From UBA9647 sp035506075 (GTDB lineage Bacteria; Bacteroidota; Ignavibacteria; UBA10030): 5,494 nt of DNA. This document shows, in pieces, positions 1 to 5,346 of this stretch. Position 1 is the stretch's first letter, and the number at the start of each line of letters is the position of its first letter. The notes below the pieces were generated by a model. It ran no database searches and was not told the DNA's origin. It was given only the letters and a program-made list of their open reading frames with translations. The stretch is taken from NCBI GenBank assembly GCA_035506075.1, contig DATJQB010000504.1:1-5494 (forward strand), written 5' to 3'. The position numbers were made by a program, and so were the translations under genes.

Positions 1-80
1 TTGACATGGTCTCGCCTTCAACTCATGGAACCAGCGGATGCATCAAAGCGCTGAACAGTTGGACAGGCCTATCGTGTTAA

Positions 81-117
81 CGAGACTGCTTCGTCGCTGC
101 GCTCCTCGCAGTGACAG
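81..117. repeat. Probable dispersed intergenic repeat, first copy
   Basis: The segment begins CGAGACTGCTTCGTCGC and ends CTCGCAGTGACAG. It resembles a short dispersed intergenic repeat I associate with many bacterial genomes, of the type GTCATTGCGAGGAG... ending in GCAATCTC when read on the other strand. That match is from memory, not a search. The last 13 bases (105-117) recur exactly at 175-187. ACTGC near the start and GCAGT near the end are complementary, so the segment could fold into a weak hairpin. Confidence 0.55.
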
Positions 118-142
118 TACTCTTTGAGACACAGAGCGATCG

Positions 143-173
143 TTGCAGGCCCGACGATGCCGGGGCGACGCAA
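143..173. repeat. Stem-loop downstream of the Wzi-like gene
   Basis: An inner stem pairs CCCGAC (150-155) with GCCGGG (159-164) around a 3-base GAT loop, with one G-T type wobble. An outer pair TTGC (143-146) / GCAA (170-173) encloses it. It begins about 25 bases past the stop codon of the outer-membrane protein gene. It could be a weak transcription terminator or just part of the dispersed repeat; no T-run follows in the direction of transcription, so a classical intrinsic terminator is not supported. Confidence 0.4.
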
Positions 174-174
174 T

Positions 175-187
175 CTCGCAGTGACAG
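175..187. repeat. Second partial copy of the dispersed-type repeat
   Basis: CTCGCAGTGACAG at 175-187 exactly repeats 105-117, 70 bases further on. It is preceded by GCAATCTC (170-177), which looks like the opposite end of the same repeat type, so this may be a truncated or fused copy. It ends 11 bases from the stop codon of the outer-membrane protein gene. Confidence 0.5.
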
Positions 188-198
188 CGGTCATTCAG

Positions 199-1833
199 TC
201 ACCAGAGACCATACCGCGCGGTGAGGATGAACTCGAGCTTTCTGTCGCCGCGGATGTTGAGCACTTCGTCGTCTGTTTTGCGTGAGGTTACCCGGGCTTC
301 GAGAAAACCGTCGCGCACAAACTGGTAGCGTGCATGTGCGCCGATCGACCGCTCCTCGTGCAGCGGTCCGTACAGGAACGGGAGTACTGAGTCAGGGCCT
401 GCATACTGGTAGAAAATGTCCTTCTGCCCCCCCTTCCTGTAAATCTGGTACGTTCCCCCTACTACGAGCGACCTCGTCGGACGCCAGCTGAGGTCAAAGA
501 ACAGGTTGTCCGCGTTTTGCCCCATCCAGCTCCCCATCACGTACCCATCATTTGTAAAGTCCGTGGCGGGGTACTTGTTCGTGTACACCCACGGGTTGAT
601 CCTTGTATATTCTGCCGTCAGCTCGACGTTGGTCAGTCCCACGTCGTACGTCTGGAAGCCAATCGTGTAGCCGAAATAGTTCGGATGCTCCTGGGCACTG
701 AGGATCTTGTCGAGCGAGAGGTCGTCGATGAACAAGGAGCCGTAAACGTTCACGTTCCGGATCAGGTTGATATCGAGGTTCCCGAACCACTGGATGTTAT
801 CCTTGTCGCCGTTATAGTGCTCCGCCGACTTGAAGAACATGATGGGGATCAGGTAAATGAGGAGCGGCCCGCGATCGCTGTAGACAACCGATTCGCCCAG
901 CGAAACGTCGAGCCCGCGGATGGGCGTAAACTCTACCATATGGGCCGCCATGTACTTCAGCCTGTCGACTTCGCGGTAGTAATTGTCGAACACGGAGCTG
1001 TTTGTGAAGTACGAGCGGGAAGAATCGATGATGTTGGAGTTCAGTTCCGCATGAAGATAGATGAAGTCCATCCAGCTTGTGACAGGGACGCGCAGCTTGA
1101 CCTGCGGGTACGACGGAGCCTTGTCGGAGAACGTCAGGTGGCCGTTCCTCTCCAGGCCCCAGATGTTCTGCATCTTCTCAAGCGAGAAATCAAACGCCCC
1201 GATATGAAACGTGAGTTGTGCCTCGGTCGTATTGTATTCGAGCACCGTTCGGGGAAGATTCTGCAGATTGTTGGTCGGGACAACACCGGGCTCGGGTGTA
1301 TTGGATTTCGTAAAATTGATCCCAGTGCCGGATTCGCGGTTGTCGACAAAATTGAAATAGTAGCCGACATCATCGAACGCGTATCCGTACAACTTCACGC
1401 CCTGGCTTCGCGTCCTGTAGTGATCGGTGCCGACATTGGTCTGGCCGAGCAGAAAATTGGGCTCGAGGTTCAGAATACCACCTGGGAACGTCTCCGAGAT
1501 GACGTGCCACCTGATCTCGCTTGGTTCGAGGTCGCCTGCGAGCGTCGAGATTTCGTAATTGAATTCCCCTTTCAGAAATTCATATTCATCGCGCTCAACG
1601 TCGGTCATGCGATCCACGGCTCCCTCGAGTGTCTTGAGATGCATTGCGAGAACCCGCCTCGAGAGCGGCTTTGCAGCGTCCCTGTACTCCGGCAACAGTC
1701 CTTTCGCTTCCATCCTCTTCAGGAACGGATAGACATCGTGGGTCACGGGAAGATAGATCGACTGCGCGGCAGAGAGAGTGACCAACAAGCCGAGGAAGAG
1801 AACGGTCCAAAGAATTTTTGAGCGCGGGATCAT
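199..1833 (-). CDS. Outer-membrane beta-barrel protein, capsule-assembly Wzi family-like
   Basis: The 544-residue product is predicted to be an outer-membrane protein. Residues 1-23 form a signal peptide: basic start (IPRSK), hydrophobic core WTVLFLGLLVTL, probable cleavage after SAA. Residues about 35-70 form a helical stretch (VYPFLKRMEAKGLL, then KPLSRR) that resembles an SLH-type or Wzi-family N-terminus. The rest is rich in alternating aromatic and polar beta-strand patterns and ends in YGLW, a typical barrel C-terminus. Segments resembling bacterial Wzi-like proteins are WGLERNGHLTFSDKAPSYP (225-243) and the region from YSDRGPLL through the FFKSAEHYNGDKDN stretch (318-346). Wzi of E. 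coli is an outer-membrane lectin that attaches capsule to the cell surface; the same role here is inferred from this resemblance and from the upstream sugar-nucleotide genes. The start at 1833 is preferred because the signal peptide begins there and AGGA lies 5 bases upstream; an in-frame extension to 2004 would translate the repeat region. It may also be a generic porin-like barrel. Confidence 0.65.
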   Translation of the reverse strand: MIPRSKILWTVLFLGLLVTLSAAQSIYLPVTHDVYPFLKRMEAKGLLPEYRDAAKPLSRRVLAMHLKTLEGAVDRMTDVERDEYEFLKGEFNYEISTLAGDLEPSEIRWHVISETFPGGILNLEPNFLLGQTNVGTDHYRTRSQGVKLYGYAFDDVGYYFNFVDNRESGTGINFTKSNTPEPGVVPTNNLQNLPRTVLEYNTTEAQLTFHIGAFDFSLEKMQNIWGLERNGHLTFSDKAPSYPQVKLRVPVTSWMDFIYLHAELNSNIIDSSRSYFTNSSVFDNYYREVDRLKYMAAHMVEFTPIRGLDVSLGESVVYSDRGPLLIYLIPIMFFKSAEHYNGDKDNIQWFGNLDINLIRNVNVYGSLFIDDLSLDKILSAQEHPNYFGYTIGFQTYDVGLTNVELTAEYTRINPWVYTNKYPATDFTNDGYVMGSWMGQNADNLFFDLSWRPTRSLVVGGTYQIYRKGGQKDIFYQYAGPDSVLPFLYGPLHEERSIGAHARYQFVRDGFLEARVTSRKTDDEVLNIRGDRKLEFILTARYGLW

Positions 1834-1838
1834 TTGGT

Positions 1839-1843
1839 TCCTG
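1839..1843 (-). promoter_or_regulatory. Ribosome binding site of the Wzi-like gene
   Basis: CAGGA on the minus strand, 5 bases before the ATG at 1833. It supports the shorter start that places the signal peptide at the N-terminus and leaves the repeat region untranslated. Confidence 0.55.
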
Positions 1844-1855
1844 ATCTGTGCTGTG

Positions 1856-1883
1856 GTACTGACGTTGCGTGCAACGTCAGTAC
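1856..1883. repeat. 13-bp perfect inverted repeat upstream of the Wzi-like gene
   Basis: GTACTGACGTTGC (1856-1868) is followed after a 2-base spacer (GT) by its exact reverse complement GCAACGTCAGTAC (1871-1883). In transcript form this is a stable hairpin whose near end lies 22 bases upstream of the ATG at 1833 and 12 bases from the ribosome binding site. The right arm is also the first half of the 27-bp tandem unit. No T-run follows in the direction of transcription, so it is not a classical terminator. An mRNA stability, processing or translation-control role is possible but unproven. Confidence 0.85.
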
Positions 1884-1951
1884 AAATGTTACCATAGGCA
1901 ACGTCAGTACGGGTCTTGCCGTAGGTAACGTCGGCGCGCAACCGACGTCGC
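1871..1951. repeat. 27-bp tandem repeat, three units
   Basis: Units lie at 1871-1897, 1898-1924 and 1925-1951. The first two start with identical GCAACGTCAGTAC; the third starts with the diverged GTAACGTCGGCGC. Unit ends contain TTACCATAG or TTGCCGTAG, so each junction forms a small hairpin: 1888-1893 with 1897-1902, and 1916-1920 with 1924-1928. A further perfect 7-bp inverted repeat pairs 1928-1934 with 1942-1948. Because 27 is a multiple of 3, reading frames stay open across the array on both strands and give spurious 9-residue peptide repeats (such as TDVAYGNIC on the minus strand). The array lies wholly between rfbD and the Wzi-like gene. Confidence 0.8.
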
Positions 1952-1988
1952 GTGTATGCTGTATGAACAGTATCATCGCGAGGAGGCT

Positions 1989-2008
1989 CGGCGCTGCGGA
2001 GCACGCCG
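1989..2008. repeat. Small GC-rich stem-loop just after rfbD
   Basis: CGGCG (1989-1993) pairs with CGCCG (2004-2008), and TGC (1995-1997) with GCA (2001-2003), leaving one bulged C and a GGA loop. It starts 3 bases past the rfbD stop codon in the direction of transcription. With no T-run following, it might stabilise the rfbCD message 3' end or be part of a degenerate dispersed repeat; a true terminator is not established. Confidence 0.4.
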
Positions 2009-2011
2009 GTC

Positions 2012-2854
2012 TCACGCGAAATACGATCTCAAACTCTCGTGCCAATGCGGCATTTGGTCCAAGCCCAGCGATTGGAGGTGTGCGTTCGCAAGGACTGAAT
2101 ACGCCGGGCGTCTCACTTCCGACGGGTACTCCTTCGACGAAACCGGCACGACGCTCGCAGAGGCTCCCGCAAGGCGCAACACCTCTTTCGCGAACTCGAA
2201 CCAGGAGCACTCGCCGCTGTTCGTCGCGTGATAAAGCCCGTATTCATTTGTACGGACAAGACTGCGTATCTGCCGGGCGAGGTCCTGCGTGTACGTCGGC
2301 GTCAGTACCTCGTCATTGACGACCCGAAGTTCCTTTTGTTCCCCGGCTCGGGCAAGGATCTTCTCAATGAAGTTCGCCCCCTTCGCCAGGCATCGCGCAT
2401 GGCCATAAAGACCGGAGGTCCGGACGATGAAGTAACGCTGACAACCGGCCTGAATCGCCTTCTCTCCCGCCAACTTTGATTCACCGTAAATGTTCAGCGG
2501 ATTCGTTTTGTCAGCTTCAACGTACGGCGATCTCTTTTCCCCGTCGAAGACATAGTCCGTGCTGATGTGGAGCAGCGGCACTCGTTGTTCTTCCAACACC
2601 CGGGCAAGATTGCCTGCACCGGTTTCGTTCACCAGAAACGACCGCCCGCGCTCTTTCTCGCAAAGCTCCACGTTCAGGTACGCAGCGGTGTTGATCACGA
2701 CGTCCGGCTCTATGGAGGCGAACGCCCGCTCAACCGAACGAGCGTCACTGATTTCGATGTCCTGTTGAGTCAGCGGAATGATCGATTCTTTGGCGAACGC
2801 CGCAACAATGTCCGTCCCAAGCTGCCCGTTTGCGCCGATAACAGCAACCTTCAT
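2012..2854 (-). CDS. rfbD: dTDP-4-dehydrorhamnose reductase
   Basis: The 280-residue cytoplasmic SDR-family enzyme makes the final reduction of dTDP-4-dehydro-L-rhamnose to dTDP-L-rhamnose with NAD(P)H. The nucleotide-binding loop GANGQLG is at 7-13, NTAAYLNVELCE at 55-66, STDYVFDG at 98-105, and the catalytic YxxxK as Y123 and K127 within IYGESKLAGE. RTSGLYG (145-151) and RRPAYSVL (248-255) match the conserved C-terminal substrate-binding region of the family. Length is normal (about 280-300). The ATG at 2854 overlaps the rfbC stop as ATGA, which implies translational coupling; no good ribosome binding site is seen. An in-frame upstream start at 2962 would add 36 residues lying inside rfbC and is rejected because the Rossmann fold begins at MKVAVIGANGQ. 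Confidence 0.95.
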   Translation of the reverse strand: MKVAVIGANGQLGTDIVAAFAKESIIPLTQQDIEISDARSVERAFASIEPDVVINTAAYLNVELCEKERGRSFLVNETGAGNLARVLEEQRVPLLHISTDYVFDGEKRSPYVEADKTNPLNIYGESKLAGEKAIQAGCQRYFIVRTSGLYGHARCLAKGANFIEKILARAGEQKELRVVNDEVLTPTYTQDLARQIRSLVRTNEYGLYHATNSGECSWFEFAKEVLRLAGASASVVPVSSKEYPSEVRRPAYSVLANAHLQSLGLDQMPHWHESLRSYFA

Positions 2855-3423
2855 GAGTTTCCGCGTTTCTCGTTCGATGTGAAGAGGTGCTCCCGGGGCA
2901 TGTCCTTCAGGAAGAGGCCTGCACGGTCCTTGTCCGACAGTACCGGATCCGCGACCGGCCACCGCACGCCAATATCCGGGTCGTCCCAGCGGATCGTCCT
3001 CTCACAATCCTTCCTGTAATAGCCTGTGCATTTGTAACCGACTCTCGCCGTCGGACTTAAGACGGCAAAGCCGTGGGCGAACCCCTCCGGGATGTAGAGC
3101 TGCTTGTTGTTCTCGAATGAGAGGGTCATTCCGAACCACCTCTTAAACGTCGGAGAGCCGAGGCGGATGTCGACGGCAACGTCGAAGATTTCTCCTTCGA
3201 GAACGTAGACGAGTTTTCCCTGCGGCTGCGGATTCTGATAGTGCAGGCCGCGCAATACGCCTTTGTGGGAGAACGAAACGTTGTCCTGCACGAAGTCAGC
3301 ATCCAGGCCGATGGAAGCATATCGTTCCTTGTGCCAGGTCTCAAGGAAACTCCCCCGTGAGTCGCCATAGCGGTCAACGTCGACGGCAAGGACTCCGGGC
3401 AGTTCGGTTTGAACAATCTTCAT
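2851..3423 (-). CDS. rfbC: dTDP-4-dehydrorhamnose 3,5-epimerase
   Basis: The 190-residue cupin-fold enzyme epimerises dTDP-4-dehydro-6-deoxyglucose at C3 and C5 to dTDP-4-dehydro-L-rhamnose. Visible family signatures are GDSRGSFLETW (20-30), FVQDNVSFSHKGVLRGLHYQ (44-63) with catalytic His61, QGKLVYVLEGEIFDVAVDIR (68-87) with Lys70, IPEGFAHGF (111-119), and the YKCTGYY segment (130-136) that holds the family's catalytic Tyr. The SDKD motif (163-166) corresponds to the Asp that pairs with the catalytic His in characterised members, by motif position only. Length is typical (about 180-190). It starts 7 bases after the rfbA stop and ends in a 4-bp overlap with rfbD. There is no clear ribosome binding site, so expression probably depends on coupling to rfbA. 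Confidence 0.96.
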   Translation of the reverse strand: MKIVQTELPGVLAVDVDRYGDSRGSFLETWHKERYASIGLDADFVQDNVSFSHKGVLRGLHYQNPQPQGKLVYVLEGEIFDVAVDIRLGSPTFKRWFGMTLSFENNKQLYIPEGFAHGFAVLSPTARVGYKCTGYYRKDCERTIRWDDPDIGVRWPVADPVLSDKDRAGLFLKDMPREHLFTSNEKRGNS

Positions 3424-3430
3424 GCGGTGA

Positions 3431-4297
3431 TTACTTGTTTAGGAGGGAGAGAATGTACTGGCCGTACGCATTCTTCTTCATCGGCTCAATCTGCTTCAGG
3501 AGTTGGTCAGCCGTGATCCAGCCGGCGTTGAACGCGATCTCCTCGGGACAGGCGATCTTCAAACCCTGCCGGTCTTCGATTGTCTGGACAAACACGGAGG
3601 CCTGGAGCAGCGATTCGTGAGTCCCGGTATCAAGCCACGCCATGCCGCGGCCCATGAGCTCAACGCGCAACTCTCCCCGCCTCAGGTACTCCTTGTTGAC
3701 ATCGGTAATCTCCAGTTCGCCCCGCGCTGACGGCTTCTGGGTCTTCACCATACCAACCACTTTAGAATCGTAAAAGTAGAGACCCGTCACCGCATAATGT
3801 GATTTTGGGACTGCCGGTTTTTCTTCGATGGAGATAGCCTTCCCTTGCGCATCGAATTCAACGACACCGTAGCGCTCGGGATCTTTCACGAAATATCCGA
3901 AAACGGAGGCACCGATCGTCTGCTGAGCAGCCCGGCGAAGCGACTCTCCAAGTCCGTGACCATAGAAAATGTTGTCGCCGAGAACGAGCGCCACCTGTTC
4001 AACGCCGATGAACTTCTCACCGATGAGGAACGCCTGTGCGATGCCCTCCGGCTTCGGCTGTTCCGCGTACTGGAACGAGACACCCCATTGCGATCCGTCT
4101 TTCAAAAGAGAGCGAAAACGATCGAGATCCGTCGGCGTGGAAATGATTAACATTTCTCGTATACCGGCCAGCATCAGCGTCGACAATGGGTAATAGATCA
4201 TTGGCTTGTCATAGATTGGCAGAAGCTGCTTGCAGAGCGCAAGAGTCGCCGGATACAGCCTTGTTCCGGCACCGCCGGCAAGTATGATGCCTTTCAT
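3431..4297 (-). CDS. rfbA: Glucose-1-phosphate thymidylyltransferase
   Basis: The 288-residue cytoplasmic nucleotidyltransferase joins dTTP and glucose-1-phosphate to give dTDP-glucose and pyrophosphate, the first step of the dTDP-L-rhamnose pathway and usually feedback-inhibited by the end product. The nucleotide-binding loop LAGGAGTRLYP is at 6-16, with conserved Lys23 in CKQLLPIYDKPMIYYPLS (22-39). LVLGDNIFYGHG (104-115) contains the metal-binding Asp108. EKP (159-161), TGLYFYD (171-177), RGELEITDVN (192-201) and WLDTG (221-225, Asp223) complete the active site; RQGLKIACPEEIA (243-255) is also typical. A Cys occupies the position before Lys23, where Ser is common. The ATG at 4297 is chosen over an in-frame start at 4348 because AGAAGGA lies 6 bases upstream and homologues begin at MKGIILAGG. 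It is the first gene of the compact rfbACD block; no strong promoter is visible in the 104-bp gap before it. Confidence 0.97.
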   Translation of the reverse strand: MKGIILAGGAGTRLYPATLALCKQLLPIYDKPMIYYPLSTLMLAGIREMLIISTPTDLDRFRSLLKDGSQWGVSFQYAEQPKPEGIAQAFLIGEKFIGVEQVALVLGDNIFYGHGLGESLRRAAQQTIGASVFGYFVKDPERYGVVEFDAQGKAISIEEKPAVPKSHYAVTGLYFYDSKVVGMVKTQKPSARGELEITDVNKEYLRRGELRVELMGRGMAWLDTGTHESLLQASVFVQTIEDRQGLKIACPEEIAFNAGWITADQLLKQIEPMKKNAYGQYILSLLNK

Positions 4298-4303
4298 CGT
4301 CGA

Positions 4304-4310
4304 TCCTTCT
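4304..4310 (-). promoter_or_regulatory. Ribosome binding site of rfbA
   Basis: AGAAGGA on the minus strand, 6 bases before the ATG at 4297. It is the best Shine-Dalgarno match in the window, fixes the rfbA start, and argues against the in-frame upstream start at 4348. Confidence 0.75.
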
Positions 4311-4346
4311 GAAGATATATCGTTTGTGTAAGAAGCGGTTGCAAGC

Positions 4347-4374
4347 AATCAGCATTCAGCGATCAGCTATCAGC
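4347..4374. repeat. 7-bp tandem repeat (four units) between the SDR gene and rfbA
   Basis: Four contiguous heptamers on the plus strand, AATCAGC, ATTCAGC, GATCAGC and TATCAGC, follow the consensus NATCAGC (GCTGATN on the minus strand), with traces on both sides (CAAGC before, TGACTGC after). The array ends in the palindrome TCAGCTGA (4370-4377), and a second CAGCTG lies at 4385-4390. It sits in the 104-bp gap between the SDR stop codon and rfbA. Heptanucleotide repeats can vary in copy number by slippage; whether this one does, or affects rfbA, cannot be seen here. Confidence 0.75.
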
Positions 4375-4401
4375 TGACTGCGAACAGCTGGCCGATGACA
4401 G

Positions 4402-5346
4402 CTATACGTCGCGTTTCAGCATGGTCCGGAAATACAGCATCGTCCGGAGCAGACCATCTTCGCGCCGGATCCTGGGCTCCCAATTGAGCAGCTGACGTGC
4501 GATCGTTATATCGGGCTGACGCACTTTGGGATCATCTTCAGGCAGCGGCCTGTAGACAATCTTGCTCGTGCTGCCTGTGAGGCGCACGATCTCCTCTGCG
4601 AGCCCCTGCATCGTAATCTCTTCCGGATTCCCGATATTCACGGGTAGAGCGTAGTCAGACATCATGAGCCGGTAGATTCCATCGATCAGGTCGGACACGT
4701 AGCAGACGCTGCGCGTCTGTTTGCCATCGCCGAACACGGTGACATCCTCCCCGCGGAGCGCCTGGGACATGAACGCGGGGATCGCCCTTCCATCCTCGAT
4801 GCGCATCCGTTCACCATAAGTATTGAAAATGCGGACAATCCGCGTGTCGACTGAGTGAAAGCGATGATACGCCATCGTGAGGGCTTCCGCGAAACGTTTT
4901 GCTTCATCGTACACTCCCCGCGGTCCGACGGGGTTGACGTTCCCCCAGTACGATTCCGGCTGCGGATGGATCATCGGATCGCCGTACGTCTCCGATGTGG
5001 AAGCGAGGAGAAATCGCGCATGCTTCGCCTTGGCAAGCCCGAGCGCTTTGTGCGTTCCGAGAGAGCCCACTTTCAAAGTCTGGATTGGCAGTTTCAGGTA
5101 ATCGATGGGACTCGCAGGCGAGGCAAAGTGAAAAATGTAATCGACATCCCCTTCCACGAAGAGGTAGTTCGTCACATCATAATGAATGAACTTGAACGCG
5201 GGATTCCCGGCGAGGTGAGCGATATTCGCAATGCTGCCGGTGATCAGGTTGTCGATACAGACGACTGCATGCCCCTCCGCGATGAGTCGATCGCAGAGGT
5301 GAGAGCCGAGGAACCCTGCTCCACCCGTAACTATTGAAGTCGGCAT
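4402..5346 (-). CDS. UDP-glucuronate decarboxylase (UDP-xylose synthase), extended SDR family
   Basis: The 314-residue NAD-dependent enzyme probably converts UDP-glucuronate to UDP-xylose. The Rossmann motif GGAGFLGS is at 8-15, with acidic Asp32 in CIDNLITGS at the strand-2 end, as in NAD users. FHFASPASPIDY (72-83), ASTSETYGDP (115-124), YWGNVNPVGPRGVYDEAK (133-150; catalytic Tyr146 and Lys150), RIFNTYGERM (172-181), VFGDGKQTRSVCYVSDL (204-220) and DDPKVRQPDI (271-280, Arg276) are the conserved run of UDP-xylose synthases. In dTDP-glucose dehydratases (RfbB) the corresponding motifs differ, so RfbB is considered unlikely. Length is close to the usual 310-320 of bacterial members. A related UDP-sugar epimerase or dehydratase remains possible. 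The start at 5346 places the GxxGxxG motif at the N-terminus as expected; no Shine-Dalgarno sequence precedes it. It is transcribed toward rfbA, 104 bp away, and may share its operon. Confidence 0.88.
   Translation of the reverse strand: MPTSIVTGGAGFLGSHLCDRLIAEGHAVVCIDNLITGSIANIAHLAGNPAFKFIHYDVTNYLFVEGDVDYIFHFASPASPIDYLKLPIQTLKVGSLGTHKALGLAKAKHARFLLASTSETYGDPMIHPQPESYWGNVNPVGPRGVYDEAKRFAEALTMAYHRFHSVDTRIVRIFNTYGERMRIEDGRAIPAFMSQALRGEDVTVFGDGKQTRSVCYVSDLIDGIYRLMMSDYALPVNIGNPEEITMQGLAEEIVRLTGSTSKIVYRPLPEDDPKVRQPDITIARQLLNWEPRIRREDGLLRTMLYFRTMLKRDV

Larger units (their letters stand above)
1..198. other. Non-coding region downstream of the Wzi-like gene
   Basis: No gene is supported here. Short reading frames on both strands stop quickly and lack ribosome binding sites. 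The stretch lies 3' of the outer-membrane protein gene and contains a repeat-like segment with two related copies (81-117 and about 170-187) and a stem-loop (143-173). Nothing recognisable was seen in positions 1-80. A downstream gene or its promoter may lie beyond the left edge. Confidence 0.6.

Noticed and set aside
517..1821. A 434-codon open frame on the plus strand, antisense to the Wzi-like gene
   Set aside because: The minus-strand product has a signal peptide, barrel features and a proper C-terminus. The antisense peptide shows no recognisable fold or motif, and long antisense frames are common in GC-rich coding sequence.
1871..1951. CRISPR array
   Set aside because: The 27-bp units are contiguous with no unique spacers, the units diverge, and there are no cas genes in the window.
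1834..2004. A 57-residue N-terminal extension of the Wzi-like protein with 9-residue repeats
   Set aside because: It translates the 27-bp DNA repeat and would bury the signal peptide inside the protein. A ribosome binding site precedes the internal ATG at 1833.
1834..2319. Plus-strand frame of 161 codons across the repeat region and the rfbD 3' part
   Set aside because: It stays open because the repeat period is a multiple of three and then runs antisense to rfbD; there is no recognisable domain.
2855..2962. 36-residue N-terminal extension of RfbD
   Set aside because: It lies inside rfbC, and the conserved family N-terminus begins at the ATG at 2854, which overlaps the rfbC stop as ATGA.
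3441..3447. Strong Shine-Dalgarno-like AGGAGGG
   Set aside because: It is on the plus strand, inside the 3' end of rfbA, and no plausible plus-strand gene follows it.
4311..4346. Sigma70-like promoter for rfbA (TTGCAA with TATATC or GATATA)
   Set aside because: The hexamers match the consensus at only three or four of six positions with spacing of 17 or 19, and the organism's sigma factor preferences are unknown.
4298..4348. 17-residue N-terminal extension of RfbA
   Set aside because: It has no homology-like features, and a good ribosome binding site directly precedes the ATG at 4297.
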